Below, one piece after another: positions 23,574 to 32,629 of a stretch of DNA of 34,516 nt. A program made the position numbers and the translations under genes. Source of the DNA: Deltaproteobacteria bacterium (GTDB taxonomy: Bacteria; Desulfobacterota; Dissulfuribacteria; Dissulfuribacterales; JALVPX01); contig JALVVK010000085.1 of NCBI GenBank assembly GCA_027023445.1, forward strand, positions 1 to 34,516. The letters run 5' to 3'. The notes beneath the pieces are model-generated. The model did no database searches. It saw only the letters and a program-made list of their open reading frames with translations, and was not told the origin of the DNA. Numbering within the stretch: the stretch's first letter is position 1; every line of letters begins with the position of its first letter.

Positions 23574-23618
23574 AACTTTCATGCTCCGGGGTGCGAAGTG
23601 CCACTTGGCATGAAAGTT
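23574..23618 (+). repeat. CATG-bounded hairpin repeat, copy 4 with long outer stem
   Basis: AACTTTCATGC (23574-23584) pairs perfectly with GCATGAAAGTT (23608-23618), 11 pairs, enclosing inner GGTGCGAAGTGCC. This copy has the longest stem of the family and follows the nested hairpin by one base, within the 217-base gap upstream of pyrG. Confidence 0.85.
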
Positions 23619-23694
23619 TGGGTAGACCGACACCCTGATCATGAAATTTTCTATTGTTAATGTCCTGTGGGATTGAGATAAGATAGGAAGATCG

Positions 23695-25368
23695 ATGAAT
23701 ACCAAATTTATTTTTATCACTGGCGGCGTCCTGTCGTCGCTCGGCAAGGGGCTTGCGGCAGCCGCCATCGGGGCGCTTCTGGAGGCCAGGGGCCTCAAGA
23801 TTACCTTTCAGAAACTGGACCCGTATATCAATGTGGACCCCGGCACCATGAATCCTTTTCAGCACGGAGAGGTCTTTGTTACGGACGACGGCGCGGAGAC
23901 CGACCTTGATCTCGGCCATTATGAGCGGTACACCCACGCGGAGCTGAGACAGCGGCACAACTATACCTCAGGGCGTATATATCACAGTGTTATCACGAAG
24001 GAACGCCGGGGGGATTACCTGGGGGGGACGGTGCAGGTCATCCCTCACGTTACGGACGAGATAAAGCAGGCGGTACTGCAGTTGGATGGCGAGGCGGATG
24101 TGGCCATCATTGAGATAGGGGGTACGGTTGGTGACATAGAGGGCCTGCCGTTCCTGGAGGCCATACGTCAGCTCAGGGGTGATCTTGGCAGGGAGCATAC
24201 CCTGTATATTCATGTGACGTACGTCCCCTTCATAAGGGCGGCCGGAGAACTAAAGACAAAACCTACCCAGCACAGCGTCAAGGAATTAAGATCCATAGGC
24301 ATCCAGCCTGACATTCTTCTCTGTCGATCAGAGATCGGCCTTTCCAAGGAGATAAAGGAAAAGATCGCCCTTTTCTGCGATGTTGATACGGACAGGGTTA
24401 TTACGGCCAGGGATGTCAAGTGCATCTATGACGTGCCTGTGCGATTCCACGAAGAGGGCCTGGATGAGAGGGTTGTTGAATGCCTGAATATATGGACCCG
24501 GGCCCCTGTGCTCACCGAATGGGAAGACCTGATGGCCCGGGTCAAGGAGCCCCAGTACAAGGTCCGTATTGCCATGGTGGGCAAGTATGTGAATCTCAGG
24601 GAGTCGTACAAGAGCCTGAACGAGGCCCTGTTCCACGGAGGGGTGGCCAACAGCTGCCAGGTGGAAATAGACTTTATTAACTCTGAAGATGCCAGGGGAG
24701 ACCAGTTGCGGGAGCGTCTTTCCAGGGTTGACGGGATACTGGTTCCTGGAGGTTTCGGCTCAAGGGGTATTCCCGGCAAGCTGGATGCCATTTCGTATGC
24801 CAGGGAGAACAAGGTTCCTTTTTTAGGTATATGTCTGGGAATGCAGCTTTGTGTCATAGAATTCGCCAGGAAAAAGGCAGGCCTTGCCCTGGCGGACAGC
24901 ACAGAGTTCGCGGCGTCTACCCCGGATCCTGTTATCTATCTCATGAAAGAGTGGTATGATTACAGGAGCGGGACCATGCAGGTCCGGGATGAGGGCAGCC
25001 AGAAGGGTGGAACCATGCGTCTCGGGGCATATCCGTGCAGGCTTGAGGCAGACACCTTTGCGCGTAAGGCCTATGGGGTTGATGAAATATTTGAAAGGCA
25101 CCGTCACCGTTACGAATTTAATAACGAATACCGCGGAATCCTGGAAAAGGCCGGGATGAAGATTGCCGGATTGAGTCCTGACGGTGAGCTTGTGGAGATC
25201 GTGGAACTGCCGGATCATCCATGGTTTCTGGGATGCCAGTTCCACCCGGAGTTCAAGTCCAGGCCGCTTAACCCGCATCCCCTGTTTGTTTCCTTTGTCC
25301 GGGCGGCCCTGGCAAAAAGACATGGCGCCAGATCGGATCATGACGGTGCGGAACAAGTGGTTTCATGA
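23695..25368 (+). CDS. pyrG: CTP synthase
   Basis: 557 residues. It converts UTP to CTP using ATP and glutamine. The synthetase domain opens with [20 protein letters not shown] (P-loop), contains [20 protein letters not shown] and [17 protein letters not shown], and is followed by a class I glutamine amidotransferase domain with catalytic Cys in [10 protein letters not shown] (about residues 378-387) and the His-Glu pair in CQFHPEF near the C-terminus. Full length. Its stop overlaps kdsA by 4 bases (ATGA), so the two are coupled. CTP is the co-substrate for Kdo activation, which fits with the downstream genes. Confidence 0.97.
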   Translation: MNTKFIFITGGVLSSLGKGLAAAAIGALLEARGLKITFQKLDPYINVDPGTMNPFQHGEVFVTDDGAETDLDLGHYERYTHAELRQRHNYTSGRIYHSVITKERRGDYLGGTVQVIPHVTDEIKQAVLQLDGEADVAIIEIGGTVGDIEGLPFLEAIRQLRGDLGREHTLYIHVTYVPFIRAAGELKTKPTQHSVKELRSIGIQPDILLCRSEIGLSKEIKEKIALFCDVDTDRVITARDVKCIYDVPVRFHEEGLDERVVECLNIWTRAPVLTEWEDLMARVKEPQYKVRIAMVGKYVNLRESYKSLNEALFHGGVANSCQVEIDFINSEDARGDQLRERLSRVDGILVPGGFGSRGIPGKLDAISYARENKVPFLGICLGMQLCVIEFARKKAGLALADSTEFAASTPDPVIYLMKEWYDYRSGTMQVRDEGSQKGGTMRLGAYPCRLEADTFARKAYGVDEIFERHRHRYEFNNEYRGILEKAGMKIAGLSPDGELVEIVELPDHPWFLGCQFHPEFKSRPLNPHPLFVSFVRAALAKRHGARSDHDGAEQVVS

Positions 25369-26192
25369 ATAAGGCCTATATAAACGACACTGTGATTGGA
25401 GCGGGTTCTCCTCCCCTGTTAATAGCAGGCCCATGTGTGCTTGAGGATCTTGATACGGCTGTCACTGTGGCGCAATTCATGGCGGAGGCGGCTGAACGCA
25501 ATGGTTTTTCCTACTGTTTCAAGGCCTCTTTTGATAAGGCCAATCGCACGTCGATCAGCTCCTATCGTGGGCCCGGCATGGAAAAGGGCCTGGAGATGCT
25601 GGCCGAGGTGAGGAGCCGGGTGGGAGTGCCGGTTCTCTCTGACATCCATACCCCGGATCAGGCGGCCCGGGCGGCCCGGGTACTTGACTGTATCCAGATT
25701 CCGGCCTTCCTGTGCAGGCAGACCGATTTGCTGGTGGCGGCGGCCCGCACAGGGAAACCGTTAAATATCAAAAAAGGCCAGTTCATGGCCCCCTGGGACA
25801 TGCGTCACGCATTGAACAAGGTCCATGAATCTGGAAACAGCAATGTCCTTCTCACCGAGCGTGGGGCCATGTTCGGGTATAATAATCTCGTGGTGGACAT
25901 GAGATCTCTTGCCATCATGAGAGGGCTGGGCGTACCGGTAATATTCGATGCCACCCACAGTGTCCAGCTTCCCGGAGCGGGTGACGGCTGCTCCTCCGGG
26001 CAGCGGGAATTTGTGCCGCTTCTTGCCAGGGCTGCTGTTGCCGCCGGTGTTGACGGTGTGTTCATGGAGGTCCATCCAGACCCGGAGAAGGCCCTTTGTG
26101 ATGGCCTAAACAGCCTTTCCCTGCAGGGGGCGGAGAATCTTCTGGCGGAGTTGTCCGCTATTGCCAGGATCCAATCGGCCTGTGAGGGATAA
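25365..26192 (+). CDS. kdsA: 3-deoxy-8-phosphooctulonate synthase (Kdo-8-P synthase)
   Basis: 275 residues. It condenses PEP with arabinose 5-phosphate to Kdo 8-phosphate, a committed step to the LPS inner core. Motifs: [16 protein letters not shown] near the start, [12 protein letters not shown] (about 54-65), [14 protein letters not shown] (about 132-145), [11 protein letters not shown] (about 189-199) and the C-terminal [13 protein letters not shown]. Overlaps pyrG by 4 bases; kdsC begins 4 bases after its stop. Confidence 0.97.
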   Translation: MNKAYINDTVIGAGSPPLLIAGPCVLEDLDTAVTVAQFMAEAAERNGFSYCFKASFDKANRTSISSYRGPGMEKGLEMLAEVRSRVGVPVLSDIHTPDQAARAARVLDCIQIPAFLCRQTDLLVAAARTGKPLNIKKGQFMAPWDMRHALNKVHESGNSNVLLTERGAMFGYNNLVVDMRSLAIMRGLGVPVIFDATHSVQLPGAGDGCSSGQREFVPLLARAAVAAGVDGVFMEVHPDPEKALCDGLNSLSLQGAENLLAELSAIARIQSACEG

Positions 26193-26196
26193 ATAG

Positions 26197-26739
26197 ATGT
26201 CCGGTGGATATGAACAGCGCGTTTTATGGAGGGCCTCAAAGGTAAGGCTGCTGGCCCTGGATGTCGATGGGGTACTGACCCCTGGCACCATTGTCTACAC
26301 GGACGCGGGGGAGCAGGTGCAGAGCTTTCATGTGCGGGACGGCCTGGGGCTGAAACTGCTCATGCGTGCCGGCATAGAGGTAGCCATCATAAGCTCCCGG
26401 TCTTCGGAAGCGCTGGCAAAAAGAGTGGATGAGCTGGAAATACGGCGTTCCTACCAGGGAGTAAAGGACAAGATCTACGTCTATAATTCCCTTATCGAAG
26501 AATTAGGCCTGCGGGATGAAGAGGCAGCTTACGTGGGGGACGACTGGGTTGATATTCCGGTTCTCAAAAGAGTGGGGCTTCCCGTGGTGGTTGCCGATGC
26601 CGCTTTCCCTTTGAAGGATTATGCCAGCTTTGTCACAAGACAGCCTGGGGGGCATGGCGCTGTAAGAGAGGTGTGCGATCTGATACTTACAGCCAGGGGC
26701 CTCTGGAATGATGTCCTTGAGTCCGTTATTTCCGCCTGA
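26197..26739 (+). CDS. kdsC: Kdo-8-phosphate phosphatase (HAD, YrbI family)
   Basis: 180 residues. It removes the phosphate from Kdo 8-P. HAD motif I is LLALDVDGVLTPG with nucleophile D22 and D24; motif II is AIISSRSS; motif III/IV is AAYVGDDWVDIPVL. It has no large cap domain, as in tetrameric YrbI proteins. Follows kdsA directly; 43 bases then lead to lptC. Confidence 0.94.
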   Translation: MSGGYEQRVLWRASKVRLLALDVDGVLTPGTIVYTDAGEQVQSFHVRDGLGLKLLMRAGIEVAIISSRSSEALAKRVDELEIRRSYQGVKDKIYVYNSLIEELGLRDEEAAYVGDDWVDIPVLKRVGLPVVVADAAFPLKDYASFVTRQPGGHGAVREVCDLILTARGLWNDVLESVISA

Positions 26740-26782
26740 TGCGTTACCGTTTCCATAATGATTAGGACAAGAATCCTGGCAC

Positions 26783-27370
26783 ATGTCCATTAAAATAACC
26801 CAAGTCCTTGAACAGAAATATTTTACCTGGGCCCTGGCCCTGATACTTCTTTCCCTTGTCCTCTGGGTTGGTTATCAGAAGGGGAAACAGGGCAGGGAGG
26901 ATCTGTGGACAGTGGACCTCAGCAGGATCAAGGCGGATCTTGTGCTCACGGGGGTACGCTATACAAGGAGTGAAAACGGGCGGATACGATGGGTGATCAA
27001 TGCTGCTGGTGCCAGATTTTTTGATGAAAAACAGTTGGTTAAACTGGATTGCGTGCGCATGCAGTTTTTTACTTCACAGAACCAAAAGGTGCTTGTGCAG
27101 GCGGATTCCGGTCGTTACGATCTCGCCACGGAAGAGATGTCGGTTAGCGGCCATGTCAAGGTGGTTTCAGAAAAGGGCGATACCCTTTATACAGATACCC
27201 TTCATTTTTCCAATGCAAGGAACCTTATCTGGTCCAGGGACAGGGTGCGGATGAAAGGCGGCGGTATGGAAATCAGGGGAAAAGGCTTTGAGTATTATCT
27301 GGGGCAGGGTAAGTTTATTATAAGAAAACAAAAGACCGTGATACAGGAAGGCGGTAAGATAGGATTGTAA
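26783..27370 (+). CDS. lptC: LPS export protein LptC
   Basis: 195 residues. One N-terminal membrane helix (about residues 14-30, FTWALALILLSLVLWVGY) and a periplasmic beta-jellyroll repeat region (DLVLTGVRYTRSENGRIRW, VLVQADSGRYDLATEEMSVSG, GKGFEYYLGQGKFII), the OstA/LptC fold. LptC links the LptBFG transporter to the periplasmic LptA bridge. Its place between kdsC and lptA supports the assignment; lptF and lptG are not in the window. Confidence 0.88.
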   Translation: MSIKITQVLEQKYFTWALALILLSLVLWVGYQKGKQGREDLWTVDLSRIKADLVLTGVRYTRSENGRIRWVINAAGARFFDEKQLVKLDCVRMQFFTSQNQKVLVQADSGRYDLATEEMSVSGHVKVVSEKGDTLYTDTLHFSNARNLIWSRDRVRMKGGGMEIRGKGFEYYLGQGKFIIRKQKTVIQEGGKIGL

Positions 27371-27396
27371 CCTGTAACAGGAGGAGAAAGAGAGCC

Positions 27397-27942
27397 ATGC
27401 AAGGTTTGTCATCGCAAGCGCCAGCAGCCGACAGCCAGGGCAGATATATATTTTGGTCTGGTTTCCTGTTTGTTCTTTGCCTGATGTTAACAGCTTATGT
27501 AGGCATGGCCCGGGCGGCCCGGAAGCCGTCTCCGAGGGAGCCGGTCAGGATTCAGAGTGACCGCATGGAGACCATTGACAAGAAGGGTAACGTGGTCTTC
27601 AAGGGACACGTGAGAGCTTCGAGGGGGGACCTTGTCATCCATTCCGATGTCCTCAAGGTGTATTACAGGCAGGTTCCGGGCAGGGAGGGCAAAAGATTGA
27701 TAGATAGGCTTGTGGCTGAGGGCAATGTCAAGATCACCAAGGATGAGAGGATGGCCACCGGCAAGAAAGCTGTTTACAACAAGCCGGAAGAAAAAATAAT
27801 ACTTACGGGCAATGCCCAGGTCTGGGACGGACGGAACAGGATCCGGGGCGATAAAATTGTCTTTTTTGTCAACGAAGACAGGAGCATTGTTGAAAGTTCC
27901 GGCTCCCATAAGGTGGAGGCGGTGGTTTATCCTGAAGATTGA
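27397..27942 (+). CDS. lptA: LPS transport periplasmic protein LptA
   Basis: 181 residues. Signal peptide over residues 15-43 (FWSGFLFVLCLMLTAYVGMA, ending ARA). The mature part is an OstA-type beta-jellyroll: PVRIQSDRMETIDKKGNVVF, KGHVRASRGDLVIHSDVLKV, AVYNKPEEKIILTGNAQVWD and GDKIVFFVNEDRSIVESSG. It carries LPS across the periplasm. GGAGGAGAAAG precedes ATG 27397; lptB follows 13 bases after the stop. Confidence 0.92.
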   Translation: MQGLSSQAPAADSQGRYIFWSGFLFVLCLMLTAYVGMARAARKPSPREPVRIQSDRMETIDKKGNVVFKGHVRASRGDLVIHSDVLKVYYRQVPGREGKRLIDRLVAEGNVKITKDERMATGKKAVYNKPEEKIILTGNAQVWDGRNRIRGDKIVFFVNEDRSIVESSGSHKVEAVVYPED

Positions 27943-27955
27943 CCCTGGAGCGGGA

Positions 27956-28678
27956 ATGGCGGAACTTAAGGCCTTTGATCTGGTCAAAAAATACAGGGGC
28001 CGGCGGGTTGTGGATGGTGTCAACCTGGACCTTGCCGATCACAGCATAGTCGGTTTGCTTGGCCCCAACGGAGCGGGTAAGACCACCACGTTTTACATGA
28101 TGGCGGGCCTGATAAGGCCCGACCGGGGCAAGGTGGTGCTGAACGGCGAGGATGTTTCGGTTCTTCCCATGCATAAGCGGGCGCTCAAGGGTATTACCTA
28201 CCTTCCCCAGGAGGCATCTGTGTTCAGGCGGCTTTCTGTTGCGGATAATATCAGGCTGGTTCTGGAAGCAAGGGGTATGCCCAGATATCAGGTGGAGGCC
28301 CGTACGGAGGAGCTTCTGGAACAGATGGGGTTGAGTGATCTTGCCGGTCAGAAGGCCTATTCACTGTCAGGCGGTCAGAGAAGACGGGTGGAGGTAATGA
28401 GGGCTCTCGCCACCAGGCCGGACTTTATACTTCTGGATGAGCCCTTTGCCGGAGTGGACCCCCTGGCGGTGGCGGATCTTCAGGAAATAATTAGAAATTT
28501 GAAGAAGATGGGTATTGGTGTTTTTATATCGGATCATAACGTACGGGAAACCTTGACGGTATGTGACAGGGCCTATATCCTGAATTCAGGCAAGGTAATT
28601 GTGGAAGGCACACCGGAAGAAATATCGCAGAGTGAAACGGCGCGAAAAATTTATTTAGGAGAGGAGTTCGCACTTTGA
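27956..28678 (+). CDS. lptB: LPS export ABC transporter ATP-binding protein LptB
   Basis: 240 residues from ATG 27956 (MAELKAFDLVKKYRGRRVVD), preceded by GGAGCGGGA. A longer frame reaching back into lptA is rejected. Walker A GPNGAGKTT, signature SLSGGQRRRVEVMRAL, Walker B FILLDEPFAGVDP, switch His in ISDHNVRET. These fit LptB, the cytoplasmic ATPase that drives LPS extraction by LptFG. Confidence 0.96.
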   Translation: MAELKAFDLVKKYRGRRVVDGVNLDLADHSIVGLLGPNGAGKTTTFYMMAGLIRPDRGKVVLNGEDVSVLPMHKRALKGITYLPQEASVFRRLSVADNIRLVLEARGMPRYQVEARTEELLEQMGLSDLAGQKAYSLSGGQRRRVEVMRALATRPDFILLDEPFAGVDPLAVADLQEIIRNLKKMGIGVFISDHNVRETLTVCDRAYILNSGKVIVEGTPEEISQSETARKIYLGEEFAL

Positions 28679-28726
28679 TCCATTTGGGTCTGTTTTTGGA
28701 TCTGGTCCTGGATTTTGAAGTATAAT

Positions 28727-30211
28727 ATGGATATCGGACTGAAACAGCAGGTAAAGCTCAGCCAGCAACTGGTAATGACGCCCCAGTTGCAGCAGGCGAT
28801 TAAACTCCTTCAGTTATCCAGGATAGAGCTGATTGACACAATCAATCAGGAGATGGAGGCTAATCCTGTCCTGGAAGAGGCAACCGGAGAGCCTGAATCC
28901 GAGGAAGGGTCTTCCCAGCCCGAAGGCAAGACCGGGGACACGGAATGGAAGGAGGCCGAGGCCTCGGTGCCCGCCCTGTCCTCGTCAGAGCAGGAAAAAA
29001 CCCCATGGGAAGACAAGGCCCTGGAAGAGGTGGACTGGAAGGAGTTCTGGGACGACGAGGCAAAGACACAGATGCCTTCTTATTCCTTTGAAGAAAAAGA
29101 GGGCACAAACTACGAAAATCTCATTACCAGGACAACAAACCTGACCGAGCATCTCATGTGGCAGTTGCAGCTTTCCCGCATGGATGACGAGGAGCGTGGA
29201 ATAGGATGCCTCATTATTGGCAACCTGGACAAGAACGGCTATCTGAAGATATCGGTTGAAGAAATTGCCCGGGAGATTCACTGCGACCCTGAGCGCATTG
29301 AACAGGTTTTGAAGAAAGTCCAGCATTTTGATCCGGTGGGGGTGGCCGCCAGGGACCTGAGGGAGTGCCTGCTGATTCAGGCAGAAATCCTTGGTATAAA
29401 CGATCCGCTGGTAAAGGAAATCATTCAGAACCATCTTCCCCACCTTGAACGCCATAATTATCAGGCGATTGTAAAGGCCACTGGCAGGAGCATGGAGGAT
29501 GTTTCCCATGCCATAGATGTCATCACGGGGCTTGAGCCCAGGCCAGGCCGTTCCTTCAGCACGGACGAGGTACAGTATATTGTCCCTGATATTTACGTTT
29601 ACAAAATGGACAATGAATACGTTGTGTCTCTTAATGATGAGGGCGTGCCCAGGCTGAGGATAAACTCGTATTACAGGGATGCCATCAAGAAGGGTAATGC
29701 CCCGGAGGACGCGAAGGACTTTATCCAGGGAAAGCTGAAAACCGCGGTGTGGCTTATTCGCAGTATCCATCAGCGCCAGAGGACCATTTATAAGGTCACA
29801 AAAAGCATCGTAAAGTTTCAGCGGGAGTTCCTGGACAAGGGTATCACCCACCTCAAGCCCCTGATCCTCCGTGACGTGGCGGAGGACGTGGGTATGCATG
29901 AATCCACCATCAGCAGGGTTACCACCAACAAGTATGTCCACACACCCCAGGGTATCTTTGAACTGAAATTTTTCTTCAGTGTCGGTCTGAAACGGCATAA
30001 CGGCCAGGAGGACGTGGCAACCCAGAGCGTTAAGGAAAAGATCCGCCAGCTCATCCAGGCCGAAGATCCGGTCAAGCCATACAGCGACAAGCAGATAGTG
30101 GATATTCTGGCAAAGGACAATATACGTATTGCGAGGAGAACTGTTGCCAAGTATAGAGATCAGATGGGCATTTTGCCATCCAGTCGCAGAAAACGTCCCA
30201 AATTAAAGTAG
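28727..30211 (+). CDS. rpoN: RNA polymerase sigma-54 factor
   Basis: 494 residues from ATG 28727; an in-frame TTG at 28715 would add four residues. Region I is the activator-interacting domain (GLKQQVKLSQQLVMTPQLQQ, AIKLLQLSRIELIDTI), then an acidic region II (about 45-120), core-binding domain, helix-turn-helix (MHESTISRVTTNKYVHTPQG) and the RpoN box ARRTVAKYRDQMGI near the C-terminus. It recognises -24/-12 promoters and needs an NtrC-type activator. The lptB-rpoN-hpf-ptsN-rapZ order is conserved in many proteobacteria. A -24/-12 match occurs upstream of the PEP-CTERM gene in this window. Confidence 0.97.
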   Translation: MDIGLKQQVKLSQQLVMTPQLQQAIKLLQLSRIELIDTINQEMEANPVLEEATGEPESEEGSSQPEGKTGDTEWKEAEASVPALSSSEQEKTPWEDKALEEVDWKEFWDDEAKTQMPSYSFEEKEGTNYENLITRTTNLTEHLMWQLQLSRMDDEERGIGCLIIGNLDKNGYLKISVEEIAREIHCDPERIEQVLKKVQHFDPVGVAARDLRECLLIQAEILGINDPLVKEIIQNHLPHLERHNYQAIVKATGRSMEDVSHAIDVITGLEPRPGRSFSTDEVQYIVPDIYVYKMDNEYVVSLNDEGVPRLRINSYYRDAIKKGNAPEDAKDFIQGKLKTAVWLIRSIHQRQRTIYKVTKSIVKFQREFLDKGITHLKPLILRDVAEDVGMHESTISRVTTNKYVHTPQGIFELKFFFSVGLKRHNGQEDVATQSVKEKIRQLIQAEDPVKPYSDKQIVDILAKDNIRIARRTVAKYRDQMGILPSSRRKRPKLK

Positions 30212-30276
30212 AAATGGGAATCAGGGTTGCTTGTGACTGATTAGTAAAGATAAATTTTCCCTTGGAGGTTTTTTTT

Positions 30277-30798
30277 ATGCGAATAAGTCTTACCTACAGA
30301 AACGTGGAGTCATCCGATGCGTTAAAGGAGTATGTTGAACAGCGTTTTAAAAAGCTGAAAAAGTATATAGACGGGCCAATGGATGTAAATGTTGTCCTTT
30401 CCGTGGAGAAGTTCAGGCAGACAGCCGAGGTTGTGATGTCAGGAGACGGAATCCGGGCGGCTGCCAAGGAGGTCCAGGAGGACATGCGCGCCGCCATAGA
30501 TCTTGTGTCGGACAAGATTGAAAAGCAGCTCAAGAGGTACAGGGAGAAACTCAGGAACAAACGCACTTCAGGCCAGGCCCCCCACCAGCCGGCAGACGAC
30601 GCCCCTGTCACAACAGAGCCTGAGGAGACGGTCATCCAGGCGGAAAAAATGCAGGCCAAACCTATGTCAGTGGAAGAGGCTGTTGCCCAGCTTCAACTGC
30701 TCGACAGGGATTTCATCGTTTTTCCCAACGCGGACACAAACCAGGTAAACGTGGTTTACTGGCGTAAGGACGGTGCCCTCGGTCTTATAGAGCCTTAG
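30277..30798 (+). CDS. hpf: Ribosome hibernation promoting factor, long form
   Basis: 173 residues from ATG 30277; the in-frame TTG at 30262 overlaps the ribosome site TTGGAGG. N-terminal HPF/RaiA domain (RISLTYRNVESSDALKEYVE to about residue 98) and a C-terminal dimerisation domain (about 115-173, LQLLDRDFIVFPNADTNQVN, ending VVYWRKDGALGLIEP), joined by a Gln/Pro-rich linker. Long HPF makes 100S ribosome dimers in stationary phase. Its stop is 3 bases from ptsN. Confidence 0.94.
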   Translation: MRISLTYRNVESSDALKEYVEQRFKKLKKYIDGPMDVNVVLSVEKFRQTAEVVMSGDGIRAAAKEVQEDMRAAIDLVSDKIEKQLKRYREKLRNKRTSGQAPHQPADDAPVTTEPEETVIQAEKMQAKPMSVEEAVAQLQLLDRDFIVFPNADTNQVNVVYWRKDGALGLIEP

Positions 30799-30801
30799 AC
30801 T

Positions 30802-31263
30802 GTGAAGATCCTTGATTATATCTGTAACGGATGTATTGTTCCCGATCTTACCGCCGAGTCCAAGGATGATGTCCTGGACAAGCTGGCAGAAAGGTTGTCG
30901 GAACATGAGAGTTCCCTGGATCGTTCTGAGGTCTTTCGTGTGCTTAAAGAGAGGGAGCAGCTGGGAAGTACCGGTATAGGAGGCGGCGTGGCCATACCTC
31001 ACGGCAAGATCGAAAGCCTGGATCGGATGATCATAGAGGTTGCACGCAGCAGGGAAGGTGTACCCTTTGAAGCCGTGGACAACCGGCCGGTACATATCAT
31101 TTTTTTGCTTCTTGCCAACAACAACGCGGCTACCCAGTATCTGAAGATTCTGGCCAAAATTTCAAGGCTGCTGAGAGCCCCCGGGGTATATGAAAGGCTT
31201 TTGTCAGCCCCTGATGATGACGCAATCAGACAGATAATAGACGAGGTTGATGGGCAGGGTTAG
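30802..31263 (+). CDS. ptsN: PTS IIA-like nitrogen-regulatory protein
   Basis: 153 residues. PTS EIIA type 2 (Fru/Ntr) fold with phosphorylatable H67 in GGGVAIPHGK. PtsN is usually a regulatory phospho-acceptor and does not transport sugar. GTG start at 30802, 3 bases after the hpf stop. No EI-Ntr or NPr gene is seen in the window, so its phosphate donor must lie elsewhere. Confidence 0.93.
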   Translation: MKILDYICNGCIVPDLTAESKDDVLDKLAERLSEHESSLDRSEVFRVLKEREQLGSTGIGGGVAIPHGKIESLDRMIIEVARSREGVPFEAVDNRPVHIIFLLLANNNAATQYLKILAKISRLLRAPGVYERLLSAPDDDAIRQIIDEVDGQG

Positions 31264-31297
31264 CGAAAATGTTTTGAAAGGGGAATCCGGGGCCGGT

Positions 31298-32161
31298 ATG
31301 GTCCAGGGCGTGGTGATTACCGGCATGTCCGGTTCCGGGAAAAGTACCGCGTTGAAGGCCTTTGAGGACCTTGGCTATTTCTGCGTGGATAACCTGCCCA
31401 TTGTGCTTCTGCCGGAGTTTTTGTCCCTTACCGGTCATACCGGCACCATGCCTCGCAAGGTGGCCATGGTTATGGACGTCAGGGAGGGGACATTCCTGGA
31501 TCAGTTCAGGTCAATTTTTGCCCAGATTCGGGACAGGGGCTATCATCTCGAGGTGCTGTTCCTGGACGCAGGCGATGATGTCCTCGTGAGAAGATTCAGC
31601 CAGACCAGGCGAAGACATCCGCTTTTGCCGGGAGGTAATCTTTCTCAGGGGATAAGCACCGAGCGTGCCCAGTTGAGGGGTCTTCGGGAATATGCCGACA
31701 GGGTTCTGGATACCTCGGATTTTAATGTCCACCAGCTCAGGCAGACCATCCGGAACCTTTATGCCCCCAGGGAGAGGCTGGATCAGATGGTGATTCATCT
31801 TGTCTCCTTTGGTTTTAAATACGGGCTTCCCGCGGACGCAAATATGGTGCTGGACGTCCGTTTCCTTCCAAATCCCTACTTTGAGCCTGATTTAACCCGG
31901 TTGAGCGGCTGCGATGATGCGGTTCAGTCCTATGTCCTGGATCATGAGGATACCCGCGAGTTTTTATCGCGAACCCGGTCCCTGCTGGACTACCTTGTTC
32001 CCAGGTATGAGGCGGAGGGCAAGTCGTACCTGGTTATTGCCGTGGGTTGTACGGGCGGGCGTCACAGGAGCGTTACCATAGTCGAACACCTTAAAAGGCT
32101 GTTTACAGAGGCAGGGCTCAAGGTTATTGTCACCCACAGAGACAGTGACAAGGAAGGATAG
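31298..32161 (+). CDS. rapZ: RNase adapter RapZ
   Basis: 287 residues from ATG 31298, chosen because MVQGVVITGMSGSGKS aligns directly with the E. coli start and length (284). An alternative ATG at 31250 overlaps ptsN and adds 16 residues. Walker A GMSGSGKST, then GYFCVDNLPIVLLPEF, and the C-terminal AVGCTGGRHRSVTIVEHL of the small-RNA-binding domain. In enterobacteria RapZ targets the small RNA GlmZ and controls glucosamine synthesis; outside them the role is less clear, though it commonly travels with ptsN and rpoN as here. Confidence 0.93.
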   Translation: MVQGVVITGMSGSGKSTALKAFEDLGYFCVDNLPIVLLPEFLSLTGHTGTMPRKVAMVMDVREGTFLDQFRSIFAQIRDRGYHLEVLFLDAGDDVLVRRFSQTRRRHPLLPGGNLSQGISTERAQLRGLREYADRVLDTSDFNVHQLRQTIRNLYAPRERLDQMVIHLVSFGFKYGLPADANMVLDVRFLPNPYFEPDLTRLSGCDDAVQSYVLDHEDTREFLSRTRSLLDYLVPRYEAEGKSYLVIAVGCTGGRHRSVTIVEHLKRLFTEAGLKVIVTHRDSDKEG

Positions 32162-32216
32162 CGCCTGATAAAAATCAAAAGGGCTCGGATTCTGTCATGA
32201 AAATGGAGAGGATATC

Positions 32217-32618
32217 ATGGTTGGTGTGGTAATAGCGACACACGGACGATTGGCCCAGGAACTTCTTCAAACCACAAAATTTATAGTGGGGGCCACGGAC
32301 AGGATGGAGGCCCTTACCATTGATCCATCCCGGCCGGTGGAAGAGCTCCAGTCTTCCATTCGCAAGGCCATCAGGAATGTGGATTCCGGAAGCGGCGTGC
32401 TGGTGCTGACCGACATGTTCGGAGGTACCCCGGCCAACATGACACTTGCCTTCCTGGAAGAATCCTCGGTGGAGGTCATTACCGGGGTAAACCTGCCCAT
32501 GCTTATCCGGCTTTCCCAGTGCCGTTCCAAAGGACAAAGTCTTTCAGAGGTGGCAAAGACCGTTGTGGAATACGGCAGGAAGAGCATCAACCAGGCCTCT
32601 GAAATCCTGCGGAAATAG
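32217..32618 (+). CDS. PTS mannose-type EIIA domain protein
   Basis: 133 residues, EIIA-Man fold. The start MVGVVIATHGRLAQELLQ carries the likely phosphorylated H9; LVLTDMFGGTPANM (about 62-75) and GVNLPMLIRL are typical. In deltaproteobacterial clusters this lone IIA follows rapZ and is thought to be regulatory. GGAGAGGATATC precedes the ATG. The usual ptsH and ptsI neighbours are absent; rimI follows instead. Confidence 0.9.
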   Translation: MVGVVIATHGRLAQELLQTTKFIVGATDRMEALTIDPSRPVEELQSSIRKAIRNVDSGSGVLVLTDMFGGTPANMTLAFLEESSVEVITGVNLPMLIRLSQCRSKGQSLSEVAKTVVEYGRKSINQASEILRK

Positions 32619-32629
32619 TCGGGGATTCC

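Noticed and set aside
23605-23622. TTGGCATGAAAGTTTGG as a sigma-54 promoter
   Set aside because: The -24 part fits, but TG occupies the invariant -12 GC position. The sequence is a repeat module found in several unrelated gaps.
28985-29998. 337-codon minus-strand frame opposite rpoN
   Set aside because: Fully antisense to rpoN, whose HTH and RpoN box are intact; no domain in the shadow frame.
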